Source: Methylophilales bacterium UBA4017
GTDB lineage: Bacteria > Pseudomonadota > Gammaproteobacteria > Burkholderiales > Methylophilaceae
Assembly (NCBI GenBank): GCA_002384685.1
Contig: DGAZ01000047.1
Location: 51,342-115,341 of the forward strand
Direction of reading: 5' to 3'
DNA length: 64,000 nt
Positions within the stretch are counted from its first letter, which is position 1; the number at the start of each line of letters is the position of its first letter. The position numbers and the translations under genes are program-made. The notes under the pieces were generated by a model. The model worked only from the letters and a program-made list of their open reading frames with translations, did not search any database and was not told the origin of the DNA. Positions 10,071-20,693 of the stretch are shown here, piece by piece.

Positions 10071-11300
10071 TTGGCAAAAATTTTGACAAAAGTTCTTAAA
10101 TCGAAAAAACTAGATAACGTCTGCTACGACATTAGGGGACCAGTTCTTGCGCACGCAAAAAAGATGGAGGATGACGGTCATCGAATCATTAAGCTAAATA
10201 TAGGCAACCCTGCTGCATTTGGTTTTGATGCCCCTGACGAGATAACTCAGGATGTCATAAGAAATATGTCTCGCGCTTCTGGCTACACAGAAAGCCATGG
10301 TTTTTTTGAACCTAGAAAAGCAATTATGCATTACACCCAACAAAAAAATATTAAGAATGTGGATGTAGACGATATTATCATTGGCAATGGTGTGTCTGAG
10401 CTAATCGTGATGGCAATGCAGGGCCTCATAAACAATGATGATGAGGTATTAATTCCTAAGCCGGATTATCCTCTGTGGACAGCAGCAGTAACACTTGCAG
10501 GTGGCAACCCAGTTCATTATGTTTGTGATGAAGGTGCAGGTTGGTTTCCTGACATCAAGGATATAGAGTCAAAAATCACGGAAAAAACACGCGGCATTGT
10601 GATTATCAATCCCAATAATCCCACTGGAGCCTTATATAGTGACGATTTGCTGAAAGAGGTAGTTGAAATCGCACGAAAAAATAAGCTAATCATTTTCGCC
10701 GATGAAATTTACGATAAAGTCCTGTATGACGGCAATACTCATACATCTATCGCCTCATTAGCGGACGACGTTTTATTTATTTCGCTGAATGGTTTGTCTA
10801 AGAATTATAGAGCCTGTGGTTACAGAGCTGGATGGCTTGTGGTTTCTGGCGACAAAGAGGGAGGAAGAGATTATTTAGAGGGATTAAATATGTTAGCCTC
10901 TATGCGGCTATGTGCAAATGTTCCTGGGCAGCTTGCTATCCAAACGGCACTAGGAGGGTACCAAAGTATAAATGATCTTGTGGCTCCTTCTGGAAGACTA
11001 TTCAAACAAAGAGAGCTTGCATATGACTTACTTACCTCAATCGAAGGGGTAAGCTGTGTAAAGCCGAAGGCTGCAATGTATTTGTTTCCAAAGTTAGACC
11101 CCAAGTTATACGTAATCGAGGATGACCAAAAATTCATATTAGATATACTTGTTGAGAAGAAAGTCCTTTTAGTTCAAGGCTCAGGATTTAACTGGCATGA
11201 CAATAATCATCTTAGGTTGGTTTTTTTGCCTAATGAAGATGAGCTTAAAATTGCTATTCAGCGCATAGCGGAATATTTAGATAACTTTAGAAAGAGATAA
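10071..11300 (+). CDS. alaA: Class I/II aminotransferase, AlaT/AlaA-like
   Basis: PLP aminotransferase of the alanine (glutamate-pyruvate) transaminase type, about 409 residues. The PLP-binding Lys is K244 in LNGLSKNYR, with the NPNNPTGALYS loop (about 181-190) and the conserved opening KLDNVCYDIRGPV. Its position upstream of hom and thrC is the usual betaproteobacterial arrangement. The start is uncertain: TTG codons at 10071 and 10083 are the only plausible in-frame options, and no ATG lies before the conserved core. Substrate assignment (alanine versus a broader range) is inferred from family resemblance. Confidence 0.88.
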   Translation: MAKILTKVLKSKKLDNVCYDIRGPVLAHAKKMEDDGHRIIKLNIGNPAAFGFDAPDEITQDVIRNMSRASGYTESHGFFEPRKAIMHYTQQKNIKNVDVDDIIIGNGVSELIVMAMQGLINNDDEVLIPKPDYPLWTAAVTLAGGNPVHYVCDEGAGWFPDIKDIESKITEKTRGIVIINPNNPTGALYSDDLLKEVVEIARKNKLIIFADEIYDKVLYDGNTHTSIASLADDVLFISLNGLSKNYRACGYRAGWLVVSGDKEGGRDYLEGLNMLASMRLCANVPGQLAIQTALGGYQSINDLVAPSGRLFKQRELAYDLLTSIEGVSCVKPKAAMYLFPKLDPKLYVIEDDQKFILDILVEKKVLLVQGSGFNWHDNNHLRLVFLPNEDELKIAIQRIAEYLDNFRKR

Positions 11301-11303
11301 ACA

Positions 11304-12605
11304 ATGAATGTAGGGTTAATTGGTATAGGCACAGTCGGTGGTGGTACTTACAAAGTGCTCACAGAAAATTTTCAGGAAATTTTGCATAAAACCGGCATTG
11401 AAATCAAGGTTGCTATGGTTGCTGATAAAGATATTGATTTGGCTGAAAAAATAGTAAGTTCAGCGATACCAATTGTTGGTGACGCTTTTGAGCTTGTTGA
11501 AAGCAAAGAGATTGATCTTGTTGTCGAGTTAATTGGTGGCACAGGCATTGCAAAAGACTTGGTGAAGCAGGCATTACTTAATGGAAAGCATGTCGTAACG
11601 GCAAACAAAGCATTGATAGCTATGCATGGTGAGGAATTATTCGCAGTTGCTGAAGATAATAATGTGCAGCTTGCTTATGAAGCTGCAGTGGCCGGAGGCA
11701 TTCCAATTATTAAAGCCCTAAGAGAAGGTTTGGCAGCAAATAAGATCGAATGGATTGCAGGCATCGTAAACGGTACAACGAATTATATTCTGACGGAAAT
11801 GAAGGAAAACAATCTATCATTTGATGTCGCTCTAAAGCAAGCCCAGGAATTAGGCTTTGCAGAAGCAGACCCAACCTTTGATATTGAGGGGGTTGATGCC
11901 GCTCACAAGATAACTATTATGGCTTCTATAGCATTTGGTATACCAATTAATTTTGATGCAGTCTTTGTAGAAGGTATAAGCAATTTAAATCAAAAAGATA
12001 TTACTTATGCAGAGGAACTTGGATACAGAATTAAGCTTTTAGCAATTGCCAAGTCGGACCAAGAGTCAGTTGAAATAAGAGTCCACCCAACACTTATTCC
12101 TGAAGCAAGGTTAGTGGCGAATGTAAGCGGACCAATGAATGCCGTTTTGGTAAAAGGAAATATGGTCGGACCAACACTTTATTATGGAGCTGGAGCTGGG
12201 GCAGAACCAACGGCTAGTGCGGTTGTTGCAGATATTATCGATATTGCAAGGCAATCACAGTTGTCGACAAAAAAACTGATCCCATCATTAGGTTTTATGC
12301 CTAATAAAATTAAACAGAAAAAACTTTTAGCAATTGAGGATGTGTGGTCAGAATTTTACCTAAGACTTACCATGGCAAATAAGGCTGGGTTATTGGCAAA
12401 AATAACAAATATCTTTGCAAGCCATGACATATCAATTGACGCTATGATTCATAAAGAAGTTCAGGAAACAAACCAAGATCCTGATATATTTTTAGTTACA
12501 TCAAAAGTCCAAGAATCTCAAATTAATCAAGTGATTAAAGCAATTGAATCCTTACCAGAAAATAAAGATAAAATTATTAAATTAAGAATTGAAGAACTAA
12601 AATAA
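11304..12605 (+). CDS. hom: Homoserine dehydrogenase
   Basis: Reduces aspartate-4-semialdehyde to homoserine for threonine and methionine synthesis. It is 433 residues: an N-terminal Rossmann fold beginning GLIGIGTVGGGTY, the catalytic core with VTANKALIA and the family signature near AELGF/ADPTFDIEGVDAAHK, and a C-terminal ACT domain (about residues 352-430) starting FYLRLTMANKAGLLAKI, expected to give feedback regulation by threonine. It begins 3 bases after the aminotransferase and precedes thrC by 10 bases, so the three genes are probably co-transcribed. Confidence 0.96.
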   Translation: MNVGLIGIGTVGGGTYKVLTENFQEILHKTGIEIKVAMVADKDIDLAEKIVSSAIPIVGDAFELVESKEIDLVVELIGGTGIAKDLVKQALLNGKHVVTANKALIAMHGEELFAVAEDNNVQLAYEAAVAGGIPIIKALREGLAANKIEWIAGIVNGTTNYILTEMKENNLSFDVALKQAQELGFAEADPTFDIEGVDAAHKITIMASIAFGIPINFDAVFVEGISNLNQKDITYAEELGYRIKLLAIAKSDQESVEIRVHPTLIPEARLVANVSGPMNAVLVKGNMVGPTLYYGAGAGAEPTASAVVADIIDIARQSQLSTKKLIPSLGFMPNKIKQKKLLAIEDVWSEFYLRLTMANKAGLLAKITNIFASHDISIDAMIHKEVQETNQDPDIFLVTSKVQESQINQVIKAIESLPENKDKIIKLRIEELK

Positions 12606-12615
12606 ATAGGAAAGT

Positions 12616-14037
12616 ATGAAGTATATATCTACAAGAGGTAAGTCACCTGAGTTAAGCTTTTCTGAGGTATTATTAACCGGATTGGCTCCTGACGGGGGCC
12701 TTTATTTGCCTGAAAGCTACCCTAAGCTTACAGACGACGATCTTAATAAAATGCGGCTTATGTCTTATCAGGATTTAGCTTTTTTCATTTTCCAAAAATT
12801 TATTGATGATGTGCCGAGTAACGACTTAAGAGCAATAGTAGGCAAATCTTACGCATCTGATATTTATACCCTTGGTAGAGAGGAGCAAAAATCCGAAGAC
12901 ATAACCCCAACCTTAAAGTTAAAAGATAATTTATTCCTTCTTTCTTTGTCAAATGGCCCCACTCTAGCTTTTAAGGACATAGCCATGCAATTTCTAGGAC
13001 ATATGTTTGAATATGTTTTAGAGAAAAATGGAAAAACCTTAAATATACTCGGCGCAACATCCGGCGACACTGGACCAGCTGCAGAATATGCAATGAAAGG
13101 TAAAAAAGGAGTAAAAGTATTTATGTTGTCTCCGCACAATACAATGAGCCCTTTTCAAGCGGCACAGATGTATAGCCTTATGGATGACAATATATTTAAT
13201 ATAGCTATTAAGGGTGTGTTTGATGACTGCCAGGACATAGTGAAGGCTGTTTCAAATGACTTGGCTTTTAAAGATAAACATAAAATAGGTGCAGTTAATT
13301 CAATTAATTGGGGCCGTATCCTAGCTCAGATTGTCTACTACTTTAAAGGTTACTTTGATGTAACTTCGAAGAATACAGATAAAGTTGACTTTACAGTTCC
13401 TACAGGTAATTTTGGGAATGTATGTGCTGGACATATAGCACGAGCAATGGGACTGCCTACCAATCATTTGGTTGTAGCGACAAATGAAAATGATGTGCTT
13501 GATGAGTTCTTTAAAACAGGAAACTATGCACCAAGATCATCTGAAGAAACTTTTCAGACATCTAGCCCCTCAATGGATATCTCGAAGGCTTCAAATTTTG
13601 AACGATTTATTTTCGATTTGTTGGGGCGTGATAGTGATTTATTAAGGCGGTATTGGGATAATATTGATAAAGGTGGAGCTTTTAAGCTTGATGGTGAATC
13701 ATTTGAAAGAATAAAGCATTATGGTTTTATTTCATCTAGCAGCAAGCATGAAAACAGAATTGACTATATAAGGTCGGTATATAATGACTTTAATGTCATT
13801 ATTGACACTCACACTGCGGACGGAGTTAAGGCCGCCCTAGATCATATAAAAAATATCCCTATGATTGTTTTGGAAACAGCTCTCCCTATTAAATTTGAAA
13901 AATCAGTCTTTGAGGCTATCGGAGTCTATCCAGAAAGACCCCCTCAACTGAAAAACCTTGAGTCACTTGACCAACGATACGAAGTTTTTAATAGTGACAC
14001 AGATCAAGTTAAAAACTTTATTATTAACAATAGTTGA
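12616..14037 (+). CDS. thrC: Threonine synthase
   Basis: PLP enzyme converting O-phosphohomoserine to threonine. It is 473 residues, the long ThrC type with an N-terminal extension ([20 protein letters not shown]). The PLP Lys is at K120 in [14 protein letters not shown], and the phosphate-binding loop is in [12 protein letters not shown]. The upstream AGGA-like site and the short distance from hom indicate one operon. The stop is one base before the thyA ATG, so translation is likely coupled to the folate genes that follow. Confidence 0.96.
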   Translation: MKYISTRGKSPELSFSEVLLTGLAPDGGLYLPESYPKLTDDDLNKMRLMSYQDLAFFIFQKFIDDVPSNDLRAIVGKSYASDIYTLGREEQKSEDITPTLKLKDNLFLLSLSNGPTLAFKDIAMQFLGHMFEYVLEKNGKTLNILGATSGDTGPAAEYAMKGKKGVKVFMLSPHNTMSPFQAAQMYSLMDDNIFNIAIKGVFDDCQDIVKAVSNDLAFKDKHKIGAVNSINWGRILAQIVYYFKGYFDVTSKNTDKVDFTVPTGNFGNVCAGHIARAMGLPTNHLVVATNENDVLDEFFKTGNYAPRSSEETFQTSSPSMDISKASNFERFIFDLLGRDSDLLRRYWDNIDKGGAFKLDGESFERIKHYGFISSSSKHENRIDYIRSVYNDFNVIIDTHTADGVKAALDHIKNIPMIVLETALPIKFEKSVFEAIGVYPERPPQLKNLESLDQRYEVFNSDTDQVKNFIINNS

Positions 14038-14038
14038 T

Positions 14039-14833
14039 ATGAAGCAATACCTGGATCTTTTAAGGCACGTAAAAAATAACGGAATAGTCAAGACAGATAG
14101 AACCGGGACAGGAACAACTTCTGTCTTTGGTTATCAGATGCGATTTGATTTAAATGAAGGGTTCCCCCTACTAACTACTAAAAAAATTCATCTTAAATCA
14201 GTTATATATGAGTTGCTATGGTTTTTAACGGGCGATACAAACGTTAAGTTTTTAAAAGAAAATGGTATATCAATATGGAATGAATGGGCAGACGAAAAAG
14301 GTAATTTAGGCCCAGTTTATGGGCATCAATGGAGAAGTTGGTCGACGCATGACGGAAAATCAATTGACCAAATAAAAAATCTTATTGAGCAAATAAAAGC
14401 CAATCCAGACTCTAGGCGTCTAATAGTTTCCGCATGGAATGTTTCTGATATTAGTCAGATGAAGCTTCCGCCATGCCATGCTTTTTTTCAATTCTATGTA
14501 GCAAATGGACAGCTATCCTGCCAACTTTACCAGCGAAGCGCCGATATTTTCTTAGGCGTTCCCTTTAATATTGCTTCCTATGCCTTACTGACCATGATGA
14601 TTGCACAGGTTTGTGGATTAAGAGTTGGTGAATTTGTTCATACCCTTGGTGATGCGCATATTTACCTAAACCATGAAGATCAGGTGAATGAGCAGCTTAC
14701 GAGAACTCCTAAAATTAAACCAACCATGTTGCTTAACAAATCAATCAACAATCTTTTTGATTTTACTTTTGATGATTTTTCGCTTGTGGGTTATGATCCA
14801 TACCCTTTAATTAAAGCTCCAGTAGCAGTTTAG
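14039..14833 (+). CDS. thyA: Thymidylate synthase
   Basis: Methylates dUMP to dTMP using methylene-tetrahydrofolate. The start [11 protein letters not shown] gives 264 residues, the same length as E. coli ThyA; a longer frame from 13958 would add residues overlapping thrC with no support. The nucleophile Cys146 lies in [13 protein letters not shown], and [20 protein letters not shown] carries the dUMP-binding signature. It overlaps folA by one base, so the enzyme that produces dihydrofolate and the one that recycles it are coupled. Confidence 0.97.
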   Translation: MKQYLDLLRHVKNNGIVKTDRTGTGTTSVFGYQMRFDLNEGFPLLTTKKIHLKSVIYELLWFLTGDTNVKFLKENGISIWNEWADEKGNLGPVYGHQWRSWSTHDGKSIDQIKNLIEQIKANPDSRRLIVSAWNVSDISQMKLPPCHAFFQFYVANGQLSCQLYQRSADIFLGVPFNIASYALLTMMIAQVCGLRVGEFVHTLGDAHIYLNHEDQVNEQLTRTPKIKPTMLLNKSINNLFDFTFDDFSLVGYDPYPLIKAPVAV

Positions 14834-15318
14834 TGCAAAAAATTTCAATTATTGTAGCGATGTCAAAGAATAATGTTATTGGAGCTAACAATGCATTGCC
14901 GTGGCATATATCCGAGGATTTAAAGAGATTTAAGAGTTTAACTATGGGAAAACCTATAATAATGGGGCGAAAAACCTTTGACTCAATAGGTCGACCTTTA
15001 CCTGGCAGAAAAAACATTGTTATTACCAGAAATACTGACTTAAAAATTAAAGGGGTTGATGTTGTAAGCTCTTTAGACAATGTCTTTTCATTAATTAAGG
15101 ATGAGGAACAAGTCTTTGTAATTGGTGGGGAAGAAATATATAGAATATTTTTAGATCATGCGACCCACTTATACGTTACCGAGATTGACTCTGTGCTTGA
15201 AGGGGATGCTTATTTCCCACAATTCTCTGCTAATTATTGGCGAGAGATAAGTAGGGAAAAATCAGTTAATGAAGAAGGTCTTCACTTTTCATTTGTTGAT
15301 TATCAACGACAAGATTAA
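14833..15318 (+). CDS. folA: Dihydrofolate reductase
   Basis: Reduces dihydrofolate to tetrahydrofolate with NADPH. It is 161 residues. The start is GTG, overlapping the thyA stop by one base. Landmarks are VIGANNALPWHISEDLKRF with the active-site acid at Asp29, MGRKTFDSIGRPLPGRKN and FVIGGEEIYR. The 3' end shares the palindrome TTAA with the convergent decarboxylase gene, so both stop codons lie within the same four bases. Confidence 0.96.
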   Translation: MQKISIIVAMSKNNVIGANNALPWHISEDLKRFKSLTMGKPIIMGRKTFDSIGRPLPGRKNIVITRNTDLKIKGVDVVSSLDNVFSLIKDEEQVFVIGGEEIYRIFLDHATHLYVTEIDSVLEGDAYFPQFSANYWREISREKSVNEEGLHFSFVDYQRQD

Positions 15319-17558
15319 TCATCGAGCACACAATCCACGTAGTAAGTTAATTTTCCGTCAATATAGTTTTTGATCAATCCATGATTGTCAGTTTCAAATC
15401 CTGGAAATTTTTCATTAAATGTTCTGGCGAATTTTAAGTAATCAACAATAATTTTATTGAATCTCTCACCTGGAATTAGTAATGGAATCCCAGGGGGGTA
15501 GGGTGTAAGTAGAACAGCCGTAATCCTTCCTTCCAAGTCATCAATAGGTACCCTTTGAATTTCCTTATGAGCCATCTTAGCAAAAGCATTAGCAGGCTTC
15601 ATTGCAGGCACCATATCAGAAAGATACATCTCTGTTGTTAGTCTAGCAATATCATTTTGTGTGAAAATTTCATGTATTTTGTCTGAAAGATCTTTTAGCC
15701 CAACGCTCTCATAAATTGGAAATTTTTGACTAAATTCAGGAAGAACTTTCCATATTGGTTGATTCTTATCATAATCATCTTTAAATTGCTGAAGTGCTGC
15801 TACTAACGTATTCCATCTTCCCTTGGTAATACCAATAGTAAACATAATAAAGAATGAATAAAGTCCTGTCTTCTCGACTATAACCCCATGCTCTGCTAAA
15901 TATTTTGTAACTATCATTGCGGGTATGCCAAGCTTTTCATCAAACTCACCATCAACATTAAGTCCAGGAGTAATGATTGTAGCTTTGATGGGATCAAGCA
16001 TATTGAAGTTAGGAGCTAAATTTCCAAAACCATGCCATTTTTCATTCTTATTAAGCATCCATGCTGCTCTCTCCTCAATTCCTTCCTCGGACAGATCGTC
16101 AGGACCCCATACCTGAAACCACCAACCATCCCCCCATTCTTGGTCTACTTTTCTCATTGCTCGTCTAAAATTAAGAGCTTCCATGATTGATTCTTCAACT
16201 AAAGCATTACCACCAGGCTCTTCCATCATTGCTGCAGCTACATCGCAACTAGCAATAATGGAGTATTGTGGGCTGGTCGAGCTGTGCATTAAGTATGATT
16301 CGTTGAATAATTCTTTATCGAGTTTATTGTTTACAGCGTCCTGCACTAAAATTTGTGAAGCTTGACTTAATCCAGCTAACATTTTATGCGTAGATTGAGT
16401 TGAAAAAATAAGGCTCTCAGAGCATCGAGGACGATCTGCTCCAATTGCATGATAATCACCGTAAAAGTCATGAAAAGATGCGTGTGGCAACCATGCCTCA
16501 TCAAAATGTAGCGCACCAATTTTACCATCCAACATTTCCTTAATTTCCTCTACATTGTATAGAATCCCATCGTAGGTTGATTGAGTTATAGTAAGCACTC
16601 TGGGCTTAGCGTCCTTATCTTCAATAAAAGGATTGTTGTTAATCTTTTCCTTAATCCGATCCCAGCTAAACTCTTTTTTTGGGATGGGGCCTATTATTCC
16701 AAAATGATTCCTTGTTGGCATTAGAAATATCGGGATTGCTCCTGTCATAATGATGGCATGAAGAACGGACTTATGACAATTACGGTCGACTACAACAATA
16801 TCTCCTGGCGCTACCGTTGAATTCCAAACCATCTTGTTTGAGGTGGATGTTCCATTTGTAACAAAATAACAATGGTCTGCCTTGTATATCCGCGCCGCGT
16901 TCTTCTCAGATGCTTCAACAGGGCCTGTATGATCTAACAGTTGACCTAACTCCTCAACCGCATTACAAACATCCGCCCGAAGCATATTCTCACCAAAGAA
17001 TTGATGGAACATTTGGCCAACAGGGGACTTTAGGAAAGCTACACCACCAGAATGCCCAGGACAGTGCCATGAGTAGGAGCCGTCACTCGCATAATGAGTA
17101 AGTGCTCTAAAGAATGGAGGGGCAAGACTTTCCAAGTACGTTTTTGCTTCCCGAACAATATATTTAGCAACGAATTCTGGCGTATCTTCATACATATGAA
17201 TAAAACCATTTAGTTCTTTTAGTATTTTGTTGGGTATGTGCCTGCTTGTTCTTGTTTCACCATGAAGAAAAATTGGAATCTCGTCATTTCTATACCTAAT
17301 TTCCTCAACAAACTTACTTAGACTCTCAAGAGCTTTTGGATTTTCTTCGATAAATTCTTCGTCATCAATTGCTAAAATAAAAGCAGATGCACGACTTTGT
17401 TGTTGGGCAAATGAGGATAAATCAACATAGCTGGTTACTCCTATGACCTCAAAATCTTCTTTTTCAATGGATTCTGCAAGAACGCGAATACCCAAGCCAG
17501 ATGAGTTCTCTGCCCTGTAATCCTCGTCTATTATGATAATGGGGAATTTAAATTTCAT
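15315..17558 (-). CDS. Orn/Lys/Arg decarboxylase, class I PLP type
   Basis: A 747-residue decarboxylase with an N-terminal receiver-like wing domain (about residues 1-130), the PLP fold carrying HCPGHSGG at 165-172 and the Schiff-base Lys392 in STQSTHKML, and a C-terminal domain ending near residue 745. It makes cadaverine, putrescine or agmatine from a basic amino acid; which substrate cannot be settled by eye. It is the only decarboxylase of this kind in the window and lies 2 bases downstream of dcd, so a biosynthetic polyamine role is plausible. No antiporter gene is adjacent, which argues against an acid-resistance system. Confidence 0.88.
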   Translation of the reverse strand: MKFKFPIIIIDEDYRAENSSGLGIRVLAESIEKEDFEVIGVTSYVDLSSFAQQQSRASAFILAIDDEEFIEENPKALESLSKFVEEIRYRNDEIPIFLHGETRTSRHIPNKILKELNGFIHMYEDTPEFVAKYIVREAKTYLESLAPPFFRALTHYASDGSYSWHCPGHSGGVAFLKSPVGQMFHQFFGENMLRADVCNAVEELGQLLDHTGPVEASEKNAARIYKADHCYFVTNGTSTSNKMVWNSTVAPGDIVVVDRNCHKSVLHAIIMTGAIPIFLMPTRNHFGIIGPIPKKEFSWDRIKEKINNNPFIEDKDAKPRVLTITQSTYDGILYNVEEIKEMLDGKIGALHFDEAWLPHASFHDFYGDYHAIGADRPRCSESLIFSTQSTHKMLAGLSQASQILVQDAVNNKLDKELFNESYLMHSSTSPQYSIIASCDVAAAMMEEPGGNALVEESIMEALNFRRAMRKVDQEWGDGWWFQVWGPDDLSEEGIEERAAWMLNKNEKWHGFGNLAPNFNMLDPIKATIITPGLNVDGEFDEKLGIPAMIVTKYLAEHGVIVEKTGLYSFFIMFTIGITKGRWNTLVAALQQFKDDYDKNQPIWKVLPEFSQKFPIYESVGLKDLSDKIHEIFTQNDIARLTTEMYLSDMVPAMKPANAFAKMAHKEIQRVPIDDLEGRITAVLLTPYPPGIPLLIPGERFNKIIVDYLKFARTFNEKFPGFETDNHGLIKNYIDGKLTYYVDCVLDD

Positions 17559-17560
17559 GA

Positions 17561-18130
17561 TTAAATTTTCGGAAGTGTGACACCACTTTGGCCTTGGTAC
17601 TTTCCGCCACGATCCTTATAAGAGATTTCACAAACCTCATCTGATTCAAAGAATAATACTTGAGCGCACCCTTCGCCAGCATAAATTTTAGCAGGAAGAG
17701 GGGTGGTATTGCTGAACTCAAGGGTGACATAACCCTCCCATTCAGGCTCAAATGGCGTTACGTTAACAATAATGCCACAGCGGGCATAAGTTGATTTACC
17801 AACACATATAGTAAGAATATTTCTAGGTATTTTAAAGAACTCAACTGTCCTAGCTAATGCAAATGAATTTGGTGGAATAATGCAATGGTCACCATTAAAT
17901 TCTACAAATGAATTGGGGTCAAATGCTTTTGGATCAACTATGGTGCTATTGATATTGGTAAACACTTTAAACTCAGGCGCACATCTAATATCATAACCGT
18001 AGCTAGAGGTCCCATAAGAGACTATTTTTTCGCCATCTCTTTCACGAATCATTTGAGGCTCAAATGGGCTTATCATCCCATGATCTTGGGCCATCTCTCT
18101 GATCCATCTATCTGATTTTATTGTCATCAA
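17561..18130 (-). CDS. dcd: dCTP deaminase
   Basis: Deaminates dCTP to dUTP, supplying dUMP to thymidylate synthase. It is 189 residues. Visible family features are [10 protein letters not shown] at the N-terminus, SYGYDIR, the core [33 protein letters not shown] with its conserved Ser/Arg/Glu residues, and the C-terminal [15 protein letters not shown] closing segment. It is the upstream partner of the decarboxylase and separated from zwf by a 75-base gap that contains an imperfect palindrome. Confidence 0.96.
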   Translation of the reverse strand: MMTIKSDRWIREMAQDHGMISPFEPQMIRERDGEKIVSYGTSSYGYDIRCAPEFKVFTNINSTIVDPKAFDPNSFVEFNGDHCIIPPNSFALARTVEFFKIPRNILTICVGKSTYARCGIIVNVTPFEPEWEGYVTLEFSNTTPLPAKIYAGEGCAQVLFFESDEVCEISYKDRGGKYQGQSGVTLPKI

Positions 18131-18152
18131 GCTTCCTAATCATTGGCGTTAT

Positions 18153-18176
18153 TCACAGATTGTATACGATTTGTGA
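18153..18176. promoter_or_regulatory. Imperfect palindrome upstream of dcd
   Basis: A 24-base dyad centred on GTATAC: the left arm TCACAGATTGTA matches the reverse complement of the right arm TACGATTTGTGA at 10 of 12 positions. It sits in the 75-base gap between the end of zwf and the start of dcd, 23 bases before the dcd ATG, where an operator would act. The TTGTATACRA-like core resembles sites used by GntR-family regulators, but no regulator is encoded nearby. The function is unproven. Confidence 0.4.
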
Positions 18177-18205
18177 TTACCATATTTGTTTAATTTTCAT
18201 ATAAC

Positions 18206-19648
18206 TTATCGCCAGAATTGACTAGGATCTTCAAATATAACCTTAGAAGATTCCGGGTCTGAGCTCCCAGAAACATATTGATCGAGCTTCTCTTTTTTTT
18301 GTGTCCAATAGTTAATAATAGGGTCAACAAACCTCCATTGCGCCTTAACTTCATCAACATGAAGAAATCTTGACTGATTGCCACTTATAAGGTCAAGCAT
18401 CAGTGTCTCATAAGCATCAATACTTTCATCACCTTCAACACGATTTAAGCCTTCAAGTCTAGTAGATCTAAGCTCATCATCGTTAAGCCCAGGTGTTTTT
18501 GTGGTTATTTCTATTGAGGTACTTTCTTTAGGTTGAATATTAAAAATAATCCAATTATTTTTATCTCCGATTAATGTATCTGCATTTTTAAATTTTACGG
18601 AGATATTAGTCCCACTCTCATGTAGGCGTTTTGCAGTTCTTAGATAAATAGGAACACCATTCCACCTTGGATTATCAATAAATATCTTAACCGCAGCATA
18701 GGTTTCAGTAACACTACCCTTACTCTCAAGTTCGTTAAGGTAGCCATCAACCCTGCCTTCACCTTTTATTTCGCCCGCAGCATATTGAGCTCTAAAAGCA
18801 TGGGTATCAAATTCATCTGTATCTATAGGCCTAATTGATTCAAGGAGCTTTATCTTTTCAGCTCGAATATCATTAGGAGAAAATGATTTTGGTTGCTCCA
18901 TTGTTGTTAAAGCCATCATTTGTAATAAATGGCTCTGAATCATGTCACGAAGTGCACCCGTCGCATCATAGAATACCGTCCTGTCTCCAACACCAAGCAT
19001 TTCATGGTTTGTGATCTGTATATGGTCAATATAGTTACTATTCCATATAGGCTCTAAAATAGAGTTTGCAAATCTGGTAACAAGAATATTTTGTAATGCA
19101 GATTTTCCGAGATAGTGATCAATCCGATATATTTGCTCTTCATTAAGATGCTTAGAAATTGATTTTTGAAGATTAATTGCACTTTCGAGGTTGGTGCCAA
19201 AAGGCTTTTCAATTAACACTCTTTTCCACCCAGTAGATTGATCTAATAGACTCTCATTAGCTAGTTGATCTACAATTAATGCAAAATCCGTCGGCCTAAC
19301 CGATAAAAAGAAAGCAAAATTTTGAGAAAATACATTTTTATCATTTAGTTTTCTACCGAATTTTTTGAATGCTTCTGGATCATCTGGTAAGTTCGCATGA
19401 TATAAGTTTCTTGCAACAAATCTTTTAAATGTTTCCTTGCAATAGCCACTTTTGAATTTCTTATCAAGCATTTGCTTAATTTCATTTTCCCACTCATCTT
19501 TTGTTGAGGACTGTCTGCCGACAGACAGTATCTTCATACCTTCCGGAAGTTGTCCTGATTCATCTAAATGAAATAATCCAGGTATAAGTTTTACTCTTGC
19601 AAGATTACCTTTGGCACCAAATAAAACTAAAGTTGAATTCTCTACCAT
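18206..19648 (-). CDS. zwf: Glucose-6-phosphate 1-dehydrogenase
   Basis: Oxidises glucose-6-phosphate to 6-phosphogluconolactone; with pgl and gnd it forms the oxidative branch used in the cyclic oxidation of formaldehyde by RuMP methylotrophs. It is 480 residues. The substrate signature RIDHYLGKSALQN (about residues 178-190) is intact. The nucleotide-binding loop reads FGAKGNLARVK, where GASGDLA(K/R) is usual, so Asn replaces the common Asp. It is 6 bases downstream of gnd and probably co-transcribed. Cofactor preference cannot be assigned from sequence alone. Confidence 0.95.
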   Translation of the reverse strand: MVENSTLVLFGAKGNLARVKLIPGLFHLDESGQLPEGMKILSVGRQSSTKDEWENEIKQMLDKKFKSGYCKETFKRFVARNLYHANLPDDPEAFKKFGRKLNDKNVFSQNFAFFLSVRPTDFALIVDQLANESLLDQSTGWKRVLIEKPFGTNLESAINLQKSISKHLNEEQIYRIDHYLGKSALQNILVTRFANSILEPIWNSNYIDHIQITNHEMLGVGDRTVFYDATGALRDMIQSHLLQMMALTTMEQPKSFSPNDIRAEKIKLLESIRPIDTDEFDTHAFRAQYAAGEIKGEGRVDGYLNELESKGSVTETYAAVKIFIDNPRWNGVPIYLRTAKRLHESGTNISVKFKNADTLIGDKNNWIIFNIQPKESTSIEITTKTPGLNDDELRSTRLEGLNRVEGDESIDAYETLMLDLISGNQSRFLHVDEVKAQWRFVDPIINYWTQKKEKLDQYVSGSSDPESSKVIFEDPSQFWR

Positions 19649-19654
19649 TTGCGA

Positions 19655-20569
19655 TTAACCCCTTTTTTTCATTACATGCCCACCAAAGGCATTTCTCATA
19701 GTTGATAAGAGTTTGTAACCATAGCCTTTTTGTTTCTCTTGGCTTCTAAATCTAACTTGAAGGGCAAGCGTAAGAACGGGTGTAGGTATTCCTTGCTCAA
19801 TTGATTCAACAACAGTCCATCGGCCTTCTCCAGAATCTGGTACAAAAGGTGCAATATCATCTAGCGTTGGATCGTTCTTTAATGCTTCAGCGGTTAAGTC
19901 AAGCAACCAGCTTCGCACCACTGAACCATGGCGCCACAATTCTGTTACTTGAGCTACATCAATTTTAAATTCCTCTCTACCTTTAAGAAGCTCAAGTCCT
20001 TCAGCAAATGACTCCATCATTCCGTATTCAATGCCGTTATGAATCATTTTTGTAAAATGACCAGACCCCACTGGACCAACATGTAACCATCCATTTTGAG
20101 GGGTAACTGCTAACGCCCTTAGTGCTGGCTCAACTATTTTAGCTACCTCATCATTAGCTCCTACCATCAGACAATACCCATTATCTAGACCCCAAACCCC
20201 ACCTGACGTTCCGCAATCCATAAAACCAATACCGTGCTCCTCTAACATTGCACCCATTTTTACACTTCTTTTAAAGTTAGAGTTTCCACCGTCAATAATT
20301 ACATCACCCTTGTTAAGCAGAGGAACTAATTCGTGTATCTGGTTTTCAGTTATCTCACCTGCAGGAAGCATCATCCAAACAATTTTTTGTTCGTCCAGTT
20401 TCGATAAAGCGTCTACAACAGAGGTGGATGGAATTAGCCCTTCTTTTTCCTCAAGCTCCTTTACTACTGCCTGACTATTATCATAACCAACCACTGAAAC
20501 ACCATTGCGAATTAGGCGTGCAGACATATTTCCACCCATTTTTCCCAGACCAAGCATTGCAATTTTCAT
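19655..20569 (-). CDS. gnd: 6-phosphogluconate dehydrogenase, short decarboxylating form
   Basis: Converts 6-phosphogluconate to ribulose-5-phosphate, CO2 and NAD(P)H. It is 304 residues, the short GndA-like class rather than the ~470-residue Gnd. The Rossmann loop GLGKMGGNMSARL opens the protein. The second strand ends in VVGYDNSQ; an acidic residue there is a usual sign of NAD preference. The catalytic region reads VGSGHFTKMIHNGIEYGMMES. It is the first gene of the gnd-zwf pair and diverges from pgl. In RuMP methylotrophs this step releases CO2 from assimilated formaldehyde and regenerates the acceptor. Confidence 0.93.
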   Translation of the reverse strand: MKIAMLGLGKMGGNMSARLIRNGVSVVGYDNSQAVVKELEEKEGLIPSTSVVDALSKLDEQKIVWMMLPAGEITENQIHELVPLLNKGDVIIDGGNSNFKRSVKMGAMLEEHGIGFMDCGTSGGVWGLDNGYCLMVGANDEVAKIVEPALRALAVTPQNGWLHVGPVGSGHFTKMIHNGIEYGMMESFAEGLELLKGREEFKIDVAQVTELWRHGSVVRSWLLDLTAEALKNDPTLDDIAPFVPDSGEGRWTVVESIEQGIPTPVLTLALQVRFRSQEKQKGYGYKLLSTMRNAFGGHVMKKRG

Positions 20570-20693
20570 TTTTTTCCTTTTGTTGAAGTATAAAATTTGT
20601 TAATCTTTTGGATTAATCTTTGCTCATGTTTAACAAGAGCCAGAATTATAGCAAAAACTCACATAAAAAATTCAACTTATTCTTAGGATATAC

